Below, one piece after another: positions 40,689 through 50,753 of a stretch of 64,000 nt of DNA. Numbering within the stretch: the first letter of the stretch is position 1; each line of letters starts with the position of its first letter. Position numbers and translations under genes: made by a program. Source of the DNA: Corallium rubrum (Eukaryota > Cnidaria > Anthozoa > Scleralcyonacea > Coralliidae); contig OZ036014.1 of NCBI GenBank assembly GCA_964035015.1, positions 8,131,900-8,195,899 of the forward strand, read 5' to 3'. The notes beneath the pieces are model-generated. The model saw nothing but the letters and a program-made list of their open reading frames with translations, made no database searches and was not told where the DNA came from.

Positions 40689-41107
40689 ATAACCATGCTA
40701 TAACCTTACTTTATTATATGGCTGGGTTTGATTTCCGGTCCGTACGCAAAACGACGCACGCTGATTGGTTCCCGAGAGGTCGGGATTTTACGATATTGAC
40801 CGATCGGTCAATACGTTTTTTTCTCGACCCTGTAAGTTTTGGCGGGAACATTTCCGAGCTGATTTGAAAACAAATAGAAGAGAAATAGGTGTCTTTATTC
40901 AGATATTCTGAACAATAAAATGTGTTGGAACATCACTGCTGGTTTTCTTTAAAGCTGTTTATCTAAAAACATGACAAATAAAAGCCGAACTGGTGTAAAC
41001 AAGAAGGCCAAGAAGCGACACGAAAAAGTCAACAGGTAAGGTAAACAGCATACTCCGAAGACGAAAACAACGCTCGAAGCTTAAAAATAAAATGAACCAA
41101 TAGCCAT

Positions 41108-41262
41108 ATAATAAATTCCTTATTAACCTCGTTTGCTCGGTCTGTACTGGAAAGTATTTGCCCTCGGTTTTCTCGCACAAACCTCGCTCCTTCGTCGCTC
41201 GATCTGTACGAAAACCTCAGGCAAATACTTTCCCATACAGACCTCGCACTCGGTTAATAAGT
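41108..41262. repeat. Hairpin (TTATTAACCTCGTTTGCTCGG)
   Basis: ATTAACCTCG...TCTGTACTGGAAAGTATTTG pairs with CAAATACTTTCCCATACAGA...CTCGGTTAAT. Foldback of about 155 bp. Confidence 0.75.
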
Positions 41263-41264
41263 CT

Positions 41265-42215
41265 TTAATATTTCGATTGTTACATACAATAGCCCTTTTT
41301 AAAGTGCTTATGACACGAAAATTAAGTTTGTCTTATTTGAAAGTACTTTTGAATTGACAAAGTAACATCTTTTGCTGTTTTTTGTTTCCTTGCTTCGTTT
41401 TTGCGTGACTGCGGGTCCTCGATACTTTGTATCACATGAATTGAACGGCGCCATCTTGTTAGGTCTTCCGACGGCATAAAGTAGCCCGAAGTGTTGGCGA
41501 CTCACGCCGATAACTCTTTTGAAGCAAAAAAATGCTTTAAGAAAGACGTTTACACAGAAATTTAATTCTTTTTTAAAGTAAAAAGTTCAAAGACATTCAA
41601 ATACATGTAAATTATGACGTGAAACAAAGGTTCCGTGGAAAATTCCAAGCTTTTTCCTTTGCCGTGTTTGTTGTCGAATGAAGAAAGTTCAAAATGGACA
41701 GTTCCCGAACACAAAGAAACTCAAGAAACATACAAATACAACATAAAACCATTCAGAATTATCCTTTAGAAAGAAACCTGTAAATATGTCTGGTTTAGTT
41801 GCACTTTTTGCTTACCGACAAGGGTTTTTGGCTTTCAAAATGTTTGTCAACTCTCAGCTCTTTTTTTTTTAAATTTGGTCCCATGCCCCTTTTAATCTCA
41901 TAAGACACGGTTAGCCAAAAGCTGCCTTGTGATTGGTCAATTTCGCGGCTAATACCTAAGAAGATGGCGCCTGATGGCGTGTATTTGGGCCATTTTTTCG
42001 TAGGGCACCCGCAGTCCAGTTATATAGAGGTCAGTGGACGGTAGTCGCAGTGTTTGTGGGAATGACGTCACAAACGAACATGTTATGGAAAGTAACTAAA
42101 TTAAGTTAATCGATTGGGCGCCATTATGTTATGTTTGCGAGGTCGAACATCGCTTCCTCAAAAATAACGTTTGGTGCAGGTTTTTGCCGGCACGATAAGT
42201 GCTACTCGTTTTTTG
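41265..42215. other. Unassigned region
   Basis: AT-rich DNA with isolated GC patches (AAGATGGCGCCTGATGGCG near 41961). No gene family recognised on either strand. Confidence 0.45.
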
Positions 42216-42570
42216 CACTGGTCTCAAATAATATACTCATTATACTGGATAGAGCATCTATTGTTTCGCGCGTGGCAAAAATTGAAGTCGGAAGTGAGGC
42301 TAAAAATCTCGCGGCCACCATATCCGGTGGGACCCACAATATTTCTGAATCATAGTTTTCGCCTCTGGTTTTCGCTTTAAATGATCGGGTTTTTAACGAA
42401 AACCAGCTAAATTTTTGTAACATGTATCTGTCGCTATGGGAGAACCTAAAAGTGGCTATATGAAAACCAAGTGGGTCCCACTTGAAATGGCCGCCACTAA
42501 TTTATTCCGACTTCACAGCGAGCACCGGATGCTCTATCCAGTATAATGAGTCTATTATTTGAGATCAGTG
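42216..42570. mobile_element. MITE (CACTGGTCTCAAATAATATA)
   Basis: Ends CACTGGTCTCAAATAATATA / CTCATTATACTGGATAGAGC and the complement at 42528-42570 (about 45 bp). Inner GGTGGGACCCACAA / GTGGGTCCCAC words. Confidence 0.8.
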
Positions 42571-42707
42571 TTTTTTTGTTTATTGGAGCCATTGTGTTTG
42601 CCCTGACCAAACAGTGTTAACATTTTGATTAAAGGCTGTTTATCAGAGAATATGTAAATATGAAAAACTAAATTATTACATGCCCCTTCAATTTTCCCTT
42701 CAAACAG

Positions 42708-42930
42708 GGGAGCACGGGTGGCGTGTGCTGCTTTCTCACCAAGAGTTAAGCCCGGTTAGACGGGGTTAGTACTTGGATGGATAACCGCTTGGGAATGACC
42801 CCGTTGTCGAGCTTGGAACTCATGTGAGTAGAGTAATTGCAACATGTAGTTGATCTCTCCTGTGCTTCGAGGGTTTTTCGCCAGGTTCTCCAGTTTTCCT
42901 CCCGCGGTAAAATCAACACCAACATCATGG
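42708..42930 (+). mobile_element. 5S-rRNA-derived SINE
   Basis: The head contains AGTTAAGCCCGGTTAGACGG and GGTTAGTACTTGGATGGATAACCGCTTGGGAAT (42744-42796), matching the box A, intermediate element and box C control region of 5S rRNA in order and spacing. The 5S ends are missing, replaced by GAGCACGGGTGGCGTGTGCTG. The body GTCGAGCTTGG...CTCCTGTGCTTCGAGGG...TTTTCCTCCCGCGGTAAAAT recurs at 28190-28320. It is therefore a SINE3-type element, not a 5S gene. Confidence 0.75.
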
Positions 42931-42971
42931 TAGTCATGATCAATTGGGGCATTTCGCCCTGTTTGACCATC

Positions 42972-43832
42972 ATAGGCCCTGTTTACACGGCCAAAATTTA
43001 AGCGGGATCTGAGCCACATCTGACTTTATGCGGGCTTAAAATGTCCATGTAAACAGATCGGCGTAAATTAATCGCGATTAGCTAGTTTGCACGACCTCAA
43101 GGAGGTGGATTAAACTGAGCACGATCAGTTAATCGCGCTTAACTTGGCCGCGTAAACGCAACGATTGAAAAACGCTTGCTATTACTGTCGTGGCAATAGA
43201 AGCGTTCCTAAAATAATTGTGCAGTTGTATTCCTCACGTTGAACAATTCATTTGATGAAAATATTGCTAAACTTCCTGTTTTGAATTCTGTTTTGAATTT
43301 GATTGGTGTTTGGCAAATAATTCTTTTTCTTATTGGTTATTCAAAAACTAGGAACCAATCAAATTCAAAACAGGAAGTTTAGCAATAATAAACAGGAAGT
43401 TCATCAAATGAATTGATCAATTTGAACAAACGAATTGCACAATTATTTTAGGAACGCTTCTATTGCCACAACAGTAATACGTTGTTATTAATACGATAAA
43501 ATGCATTTTTTTGCCCTGCTGCAGAAGCGTCCATCTCGCTATTCTTTGTTTCCTTTGTTTCTTTCCTTCTTTAATTTGCTATTACTCTTTCTCGTGTACC
43601 GATGTCTTCCGTAGTTCCGTTCCGTTGTTCTTCAGTGACGCACGTTACCAATACGAAGCTTCCAAAACCAAAACTATAACTCGTCCGCCATGTTGAATAA
43701 TGGTTGTACGTGTTTTAATAAGGGATTATTCTATAAGCTTAATAAATGACCGTGTAAACGCACCAAGGTGGCGCATTTTAAGCACGCTTAACTTAAACGT
43801 GCTTAAATTTTGGTCGTGTAAACACGGCTATA
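42972..43832. mobile_element. MITE (GTTTACACGGCCAAAATTTAAG) with nested palindrome
   Basis: Left TAGGCCCTGTTTACACGGCC / AAAATTTAAGC and right GCTTAAATTTTGGTCGTGTAAACACGGCTA are inverted. Fragments of the same family are at 32495-32640 plus 36890-36985 and at 47500-47860. Confidence 0.75.
43190..43472. mobile_element. Nested palindromic element (GTGGCAATAGAAGCGTTCC)
   Basis: GTGGCAATAGAAGCGTTCCT / AAAATAATTGTGCA...AACTTCCTGTTTTGAAT and the complement ATTCAAAACAGGAAGTTTAG...AGGAACGCTTCTATTGCCAC. It interrupts the MITE between GCTATTACT and AGTAATACG. Confidence 0.85.
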
Positions 43833-43889
43833 GTTGCTATAGGCAATAAAGTTTTTAAATCAAATCAAATCAAATCAGATCCGTTTGGC

Positions 43890-44050
43890 GTACTTTGACA
43901 TACTGGTATCACCCTGCATTGTAGTCTCATGCCTGAGGTGCCTAAACTTCACTTGCGTAGGCCAGATACGGACGAACTAGCGAAATGTAGAGCTGTTTTC
44001 TAGCGTGAGTATTAAAACTTTTATAGCCATGCCTTCGCAGAAATCCTAGC
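43890..44050 (-). pseudogene. LINE reverse transcriptase fragment
   Basis: The - strand reads RRHGYKSFNTHARKQLYISL and VRPYLAYASEV, then a stop where W is usual, then APQA. LYxSLVRPxLxYAS is the common thumb-region motif of CR1/L2-type RT. A short dead fragment. Confidence 0.65.
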
Positions 44051-44055
44051 TTTTT

Positions 44056-44150
44056 ATCTTTCCTGTCCGAATCTGTCTTTAGTATTTTATTCTGGCTAAT
44101 GCCAGACGATTTTATTCACCTCTGGGGAAGCCCTCGCCCGGAATGAGTTA
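44056..44150. mobile_element. Short MITE (CTTTCCTGTCC family), copy
   Basis: CTTTCCTGTCCGAATCTGTC...TTCTGGCTAATGCCAGACGA...CCGGAATGAGTTA; reverse orientation to 9222-9314. Confidence 0.75.
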
Positions 44151-44155
44151 TAAAA

Positions 44156-44250
44156 TAACTCTTTCCTGTCTGAATCTGTCTTTGGTATTTTATTCTGGCT
44201 AACGCCAGACGATTTTATTCACCTCTGGGGAAGCCCTTGGACAGAGTTAA
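44156..44250. mobile_element. Short MITE (CTTTCCTGTCC family), adjacent copy
   Basis: AACTCTTTCCTGTCTGAATC...TTCTGGCTAACGCCAGACGA...GGACAGAGTTAA, placed directly after the previous copy in the same orientation and ending about 60 bases before the receptor D ATG. Confidence 0.8.
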
Positions 44251-44263
44251 GCTAAAGTATTGT

Positions 44264-44282
44264 TGTCGATTGTCTTTCGTAG
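44264..44282 (+). promoter_or_regulatory. Putative 3' splice acceptor before receptor D
   Basis: GTCGATTGTCTTTCGTAG, pyrimidine-rich and ending in AG 30 bases before the ATG, equivalent to the acceptors of A, B and C although the nearby sequence has diverged. Confidence 0.5.
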
Positions 44283-44312
44283 TTAAAAAACAAGTGATAA
44301 TCCGACAGAAAA

Positions 44313-45305
44313 ATGCCATACTTCAAAGAAAACTTCGTAGGACGCTGCCTCACTACAGGTGCTCCAACCTACCTCCCGTTCTTCACGGCAACTTTTTCGT
44401 TCATACTCCTGATTTTCAATATCCCTGGTAATCTCCTTGTGATCCTAGCTGTAGCCATCGATCCCCACAAGAACCTTCGCAGGCCCTTCAACTACCTGAT
44501 GACCAACCTTGCAGTGGCTGATCTCATTGTAGGCATAGTGACAGATCCTCTCTTTGTCATTCTTCACATCAAAGAAGGATTAGACAAAATATCGCCGGAC
44601 GAATTCCACGCCATGCATATGTCTTACTTCATTTCGTGTACGGCGTCCGTCCTTAGCCTTGCGTCGCTTGCTGTGGAACGCTACCTCGCTATCTGTAATC
44701 CACATACCTATCGGAACAAGTTCACCGGGAAAAGAGTCCTCCTAACACTTGGCTGTATTTGGTTCATCTCCTTAACCCTGCCGTTCGTTTACTTTGAAGT
44801 AGATTTCATAACCTACACTTTTATATTCGCCAATACCTCAATTGGTGTAGCCGTTGCAATAACGTGTTTTACATATGCAATGATGTCTAAAAAATCGAAA
44901 GAACGCTCGCGGAATCTTAACGTAGCAAGCAACGTAGCCAACGTTGCCAATCAAGACCTCGAAGTAGCTCCAAGACGTACTACAAACCAACTCCATCTCA
45001 ACGCCGTTCATTTAGAGCAAAAGGTTACCAAGATGTTCTTGGTCGTTATGGTTGTATTGCTGTGTTGCTATGGTCCTGCGACTATCTTCATCTTCGCCTT
45101 GAATTTCTGCGAAAGCTGCAGTTGCGCCACTCTTCACTGGTTCCGAGAATTACAGTTTCTCTTCGTGATTATGAATTCTAATATGAATTTCTTTTGTTAT
45201 GGTCTGCGTTCACCAAGATTTCGACACGCTTTCGCTCACATTCTGAGAATTAAAAGACGTGATGGAACAACACCTGTTTCGAACACGGTTACGACTTTCC
45301 TCTGA
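44313..45305 (+). CDS. Class A GPCR, receptor D
   Basis: A 330-residue seven-transmembrane receptor of the same family. MPYFKENFVGRCLTTGAPTYL at the N-terminus, PGN in TM1, NLAVAD in TM2, VERY at the TM3 end, W in TM4, CCYGP in TM6 and NFFCY in TM7. TM2-TM3 differ most (DPLFVILHIKEGLDKISPDE). The third intracellular loop KKSKERSRNLNVASNVAN links it to receptor C. Loop 3 is CESCSC. The C-terminus is short (RDGTTPVSNTVTTFL). AATAAA occurs about 40 bases after the stop (45345), just before a long ATC array, so the 3' UTR may be very short or run into the array. Confidence 0.9.
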   Translation: MPYFKENFVGRCLTTGAPTYLPFFTATFSFILLIFNIPGNLLVILAVAIDPHKNLRRPFNYLMTNLAVADLIVGIVTDPLFVILHIKEGLDKISPDEFHAMHMSYFISCTASVLSLASLAVERYLAICNPHTYRNKFTGKRVLLTLGCIWFISLTLPFVYFEVDFITYTFIFANTSIGVAVAITCFTYAMMSKKSKERSRNLNVASNVANVANQDLEVAPRRTTNQLHLNAVHLEQKVTKMFLVVMVVLLCCYGPATIFIFALNFCESCSCATLHWFRELQFLFVIMNSNMNFFCYGLRSPRFRHAFAHILRIKRRDGTTPVSNTVTTFL

Positions 45306-45364
45306 TATAAATGCGATTAGTTGGACATCAAATATACTGCTTGGAATAAAAAGTACTATCATAC

Positions 45365-45452
<88 letters not shown>

Positions 45453-46082
45453 TATCATCTTTATTATCATCAATATCATCATCATTATCATCATCATATA
45501 TATCATCATCATATCATCATCATCATCATATCATCGTCATCATCATTATTATCATCAATATCATCATCATGATCATCATTATATATCATCATTATTATCA
45601 AAATCATCATCATCATCATTATCATCAATATAATCATCATTATCATCATATCATCATCATATGATGATCATGTCATCATCATATGATGATGATGATGATC
45701 ATCATCATCATCATCATCATAATCGTCATCATTATCATTATCATATCATGATGATGATGATGATCATCATCATCATCATAATCATCATCATCATTATCAT
45801 TATCATCATTATCATCATTATTATCATCATTATCATCATATATATCATATCATCATCATAATCATCATTATCATCATCATCATCATCATTATCATCATCA
45901 TCATCATTATCATCATTATTATCACCATCATCATCGTCATCATCATTATCATCATCATCATTATCATTATTATCATCATCATCATCGTCATCATCATTAT
46001 TATCATCATCATCATCATCATTATTATCATTATTATCATCATCATCATCATTATTATCATCATCATGATCATCATCATTATT

Positions 46083-46120
<38 letters not shown>

Positions 46121-46128
46121 TATCGTCG

Positions 46129-46162
<34 letters not shown>

Positions 46163-46342
46163 TATCCTCATCATCATCATCATTATTATCATCATCATCA
46201 TCATGATTATCATCATTATTATTATCATCATCATCATCTGATCATCATTATCATCATCATCATCATCATCATCATCATGATGATCATCATTATTATCCTC
46301 ATCATTATCATCATCATCATCATGATTATCATCATTATTATT

Positions 46343-46380
<38 letters not shown>

Positions 46381-46585
46381 TATCATCATCATTATCATCA
46401 TCATCGTCATCATCATTATCATCATCATCATCATCATCATAATCATCATTATTATCATCATCATCATCATTATTATCATCATCATCATAATCATCATCAT
46501 AATCATCATCATCATCATCATCATTATCATCATCATACATCATCATACATCATCATCATCATCATCCTCACCATACATCATCATT
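45365..46585. repeat. Long (ATC)n microsatellite array
   Basis: About 1.2 kb of ATC/CAT/TCA repeats with frequent ATT and a few CTC/GTC variants. Two blocks flip strand (GATGATGATG near 45662-45700 and 45748-45762). Long His, Ile, Ser, Asp and Met frames on both strands come from the repeat. It starts 60 bases after the receptor D stop. Confidence 0.97.
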
Positions 46586-47026
46586 AATATTAGAGACTCA
46601 GTAACTCAATGGTTAGCGTATAATGGTTAGAACTTTGCAGGTTCCATCTCTGACGGGTGATCCCGATGTAAAACCATCCCCCACTCCTCGATATATTTCG
46701 GGCCTTCTATTATTGGCCTGTTTGTAGTAGAATTATGTATTGGATTCCATTGTACTTTATTGTAATGTCGTTCTATAGAATTTTAATATTTTATAGTTTT
46801 GACAGAAATCTCTTATTACATAGTTTTCATCATGATCATGATCATCATCATGGTTAGAAGGTTGCAGGTTTGATCCCTGAATGTAAAACCAATTCCCCAC
46901 TCGTCCATGTTGTTTTATTACACTTGCACGCGCGGGTCCCGGTACTCAATTTCCAACTCGCTATTTGTCAATGAATAGACACTGAATAGAGTAGCCAATC
47001 AGATTGCAGCATTTGCAATAGTGTAC
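46586..47026. other. Unassigned, with a weak SINE-like head and a dispersed repeat
   Basis: GACTCAGTAACTCAATGGTT and later GGTTGCAGGTTTGATCCCTG (46858) look like weak A- and B-box words. From 46905 to 46995 the segment GGTACTCAATTTC...AGAGTAGCCAATCAGATTGC matches 56565-56655. Confidence 0.45.
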
Positions 47027-47503
47027 CATAAATGTTCGATTTAGCGCCGCGGCGCTTATTAAAATTTGCAATCTTTTGGTGCGGTGCTTAATCGAGAGCG
47101 ACGCTTATTAAAAAAAGTTGACAAAATGCTCATAACACAACTTTAATTATCCATAGAAAAACCAAATAAATTTAACCCAATAATTTTCATGATACCCAAT
47201 ACCACAATAAATTCAAAAAAGAACGTCAACGTCCTGGTCATCGCCTTCTTCATCGTTGTCTATCCATAGATGTGGATCAGAGGCATCTTCGACATCTGAA
47301 TCAGAGACTTCAAAGGGATTTGTGTCCGGCTCTTTTAGGATGGACAGCTGCGATCGAAGTACCTCGCGACCTTGACCGGCGAAAAACTCCAGTGATGTGT
47401 TTTATTGCTGATTCATCTTTTTCGAAGATGCGGCGCTTAATCGAGGGCGGCGCTTATTAAATTATCCTGCTTCTGGATGGAGCTAAATCGAACATTTAGC
47501 ACC
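47027..47503. mobile_element. MITE (AAATGTTCGATTTAGC) with GCGCTTATT repeats
   Basis: Ends TAAATGTTCGATTTAGC and GCTAAATCGAACATTTA. Subterminal CGGCGCTTATTAAA, GGTGCTTAATCGAGAGCG, GCGGCGCTTAATCGAGGGCGGCGCTTATTAAA words. Related in wording to the minisatellite at 14120-14665. Confidence 0.75.
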
Positions 47504-47865
47504 ACCTCAAGGAGGTGGATTAAACTGAGCACGATCAGTTAATCGCGCTTAACTTGGCCGTGTAAACGCAACGGGATTGAATAACGCTTGCTATTAATAC
47601 GGTGTTACTAATACGATAAAATGCATTTTTTTGCCCTACTGCAGAAGCTTTCATCTCGCTATTCTTTGTTCCTTTTAGCTATTACTTTTTCTCGTGTACC
47701 GATGTCATCCGTTGTTCTTTGACGCACGCTACCCATACGAAGCTTCCAAAACCAGAAATATAGGTCGTCCGCCATGTTGAATAGTGGTGTATGTGTTTTA
47801 GTAAGGGATTATTAAATGACCGTGTAAACGCACCAAGGTGGCTCGTTCCTGAGTCCCAGGCCCCC
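47504..47865. mobile_element. Fragment of the AAATTTAAGC MITE family
   Basis: CACCTCAAGGAGGTGGATTA...CTTGGCCGTGTAAACGCAAC...GACCGTGTAAACGCACCAAG matches 43081-43770 without the nested palindrome. The left end is replaced by the element 47027-47503. Confidence 0.7.
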
Positions 47866-48402
47866 AAGGTGTTAAAATGAACGACGGAAATTTTTGAGAA
47901 TTGGCATGTTCAGAAGCCAATATGTCAGGAACTATTAAAGTAAATCAAAAACGGCAAAATAATTATTAAATGATTTTTTCTGCTCTATTTAAATACGTTA
48001 AAACCCCACAAGTGACATAAGCACTTTAAATAGGACGTGTCTTAATTAAGTCGCGACTTATTTTCTTTTGTTTAAATGACGCTAATGTCCTGAATACTTT
48101 TGGCGAAGATTGTCTGAAAATGGCGTTTCAGAAATAGTAGAACCGAAGAAAAAAGTGATTAGATTTTTTACTTCGTTACACTACGTTAAATGTTTTTTCT
48201 TCGACTATTCTGAATTCATCATTTTCAGACATCCAAACCAATGGGACACTTTTTTGTGCGTTTTTTCCCCAAAGTTCACGCTCAGGCTAGCTGTATCACG
48301 CTCAGGCTAGCTGTATCATACCTCGTTTACTCCAACAGGTTGTATGAAAGATCCTGTACATTTTCTTTTTCTACTGATATAGCTTAGAACTATAATATAA
48401 AC
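47866..48402. other. Unassigned region
   Basis: AT-rich, contains a direct 17-base repeat CACGCTCAGGCTAGCTGTATCA (48278 and 48297). No gene recognised. Confidence 0.45.
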
Positions 48403-48610
48403 ATATATAACAGATTGTTTAGTTAGTTTCAGAAATTGCAGCTTGATGTTAGCAGTAATTGTCAGTTGTTTGTTAGTAATACTCAGAAAAACTCTGGGCT
48501 CTAAGCGGGACTCGAACCCGCAACCTTTCTGAATGCCAGCCAGACGCTCTAACCATTGGGCCACTATAGAACTCAGATAGCAGAGCAAGGTTAATTAAGG
48601 TACTTATACC
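48403..48610 (-). mobile_element. tRNA-derived SINE, - strand
   Basis: The full unit on the - strand: leader AAGGTATAAGTACCTTAATT, tRNA-like head (48496-48574), then CAGAGTTTTTCTGAGTATTA and ATCAAGCTGCAATTTCTGAA. The same family as 2470-2830. The leader contains the palindrome GGTATAAGTACC. Confidence 0.8.
48496..48574 (-). ncRNA. tRNA-like SINE head (third copy)
   Basis: GAGTTCTATAGTGGCCCAAT...GCGGGTTCGAGTCCCGC with an exact B-box GGTTCGAGTCC; two extra bases near the A-box compared with 2648-2723. Not a functional tRNA gene. Confidence 0.6.
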
Positions 48611-49410
48611 TTAAGGCGGATTTCCATTCAGCTTTTTTTGTCGAACGAGCGACTTTTTGCGATCGCTTTCTTTGTCTCATGAGCCCTCGGGTGTAAAGGC
48701 GGATTTCCATTCAGCTTTTTTTGTCGAGCGAGCGACTTTTTGCGATCGCTTTCTTTGTCTCATAAGCCCTCGGGTGGAACGGATCCAGTCGAGAGCCCAC
48801 AATTCAAAAGAAAGCGATCGCAAATCGTCGATCGCGCGACAAAAAGCACTGAATGGAAATCCAGCTTAAAGGCGGATTTCCATTCAACTTTTTTTGTCGA
48901 GCGAGCGACTTTTTGCGATCGCTTTCTTTGTTTCATGCCTTCTCAGGTGGAACGGAGCCAGTCCAGAGCCCATAAAGCTGGATTTCCATTCAGTGCATTT
49001 TGTCGCGCGATCGACTTTTCGCGATCGCTTTCTTTTTAATTGTGGGTTGTCAAGCGGAACGCATTTCATTAGCTTTGGTTGAATACACACATTTCAAAAG
49101 AAAGCGATCGAGAAAAGTCGATCGCGCGACAAAATGCACTGAATGGAAATCCAGCTTTAAGGTGGATTTCCATTCAGTGCATTTTGTCGCGCGATCGACT
49201 TTTCTCGATCGCTTTCTTTTGAAATGTGTGTATTCAACCAAAGCTAATGAAATGCGTTCCGCTTGACAACCCACAATTCAAAAGAAAGCGATCGAGAAAA
49301 GTCGATCGCGCGACAAAATGCACTGAATGGAAATCCAGCTTTAGACAAAAGAAAGCGATGGCAAATCGTCAATCGCGCGACAAAAAGCACTGAATGGAAA
49401 CCAGGCTTTA
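48611..49410. mobile_element. Cluster of GGCGGATTTCCATTCAG MITEs
   Basis: At least five left-type ends (GGCGGATTTCCATTCAGC at 48615 and 48698, similar at 48870, 48978 and 49160) and right-type ends GAATGGAAATCCAGCTTTA (48850, 49140, 49325, 49387 as a variant). Interiors share GTCGCGCGATCGACTTTTC and GCGATCGCTTTCTTT. Successive copies face each other or abut. ORFs of 60-99 codons here are translated MITE ends. Confidence 0.85.
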
Positions 49411-49484
49411 GACTGTACCCAGCCGCTCGGTTACAAGTACTTGTAGGTCCAAAAGTCGCATTGTAACAGTAGGTTTCCAGTTAA

Positions 49485-49570
49485 ACACTGTTAGTTAGTT
49501 TTTTCTGAGTATTACTAACTGACACGGCTTGTACAGCAAACAATTGACAATTATTAGATTGTTTAGTGTT
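49485..49570 (+). mobile_element. SINE tail fragment
   Basis: TTTTTTCTGAGTATTACTAA and ACACGGCTTGTACAGCAAAC in + orientation, opposite to the SINE at 48403-48610. Together they mirror the SINE palindrome of units A and B, here pushed apart by the MITE cluster. Confidence 0.65.
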
Positions 49571-49714
49571 AAAATAATTTCAGTGGTGTTCATGACTTGA
49601 TGTCATAAACGTTTCCCTATCGTGTTCTATAATAACTTGTACAGATGGGAAATAATATGGACTTCATGTTTGTTTGCTTTTTTGTTTTATTTTATTATAA
49701 CAAGAGGGCAGTCA

Positions 49715-50395
<681 letters not shown>

Positions 50396-50753
50396 TAAGC
50401 AGGTGCCTGAACCTGTAACCCAGCATTTCAATAGCTCTATAAACTATTTGGTGTCAGATATTAACGTTTGTGCCATCCTTCCCATCTCAGGTGATGGAGT
50501 GAGGCCATGAGGCATGTTGTAACTTGTAAGCTCTTTGCTCCTTTTGCTTTTGAAGTTGGACATAAAGTTGAACAACTTTGCCTTTTGATCAAGGTGTTCT
50601 TGCACATTGTTGGTAGATTTAAAAATAGACTGCATGACTGACTTTGTAGTTTAATAGTGATACGGTCTGATAGATGTGGTTGACAACTGTTAAAGGTGAT
50701 ATCCAGCGCAGCAGCCGGCAGCGCGTTCTCGCATGTACGAAACTAATGCGTCA
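50396..50753. other. Unassigned interval
   Basis: No recognisable gene or element. GAAGTTGGACATAAAGTTGAAC has no known match in the window. Confidence 0.4.

Noticed and set aside
42740-42800. Genuine 5S rRNA gene
   Set aside because: Only the internal control region is present; both 5S ends are missing and a SINE body follows.
45210-46630. Long open frames (poly-Ile, Met, His, Asp, Ser) on both strands
   Set aside because: They are translations of the ATC microsatellite, open in several frames at once because the unit has no stop codon.
48657-49466. Several 60-99-codon frames with repeated FHSVHFVARSTF / KRKRSRKVDRATK
   Set aside because: They are translated ends of the MITE cluster and mirror each other on the two strands.
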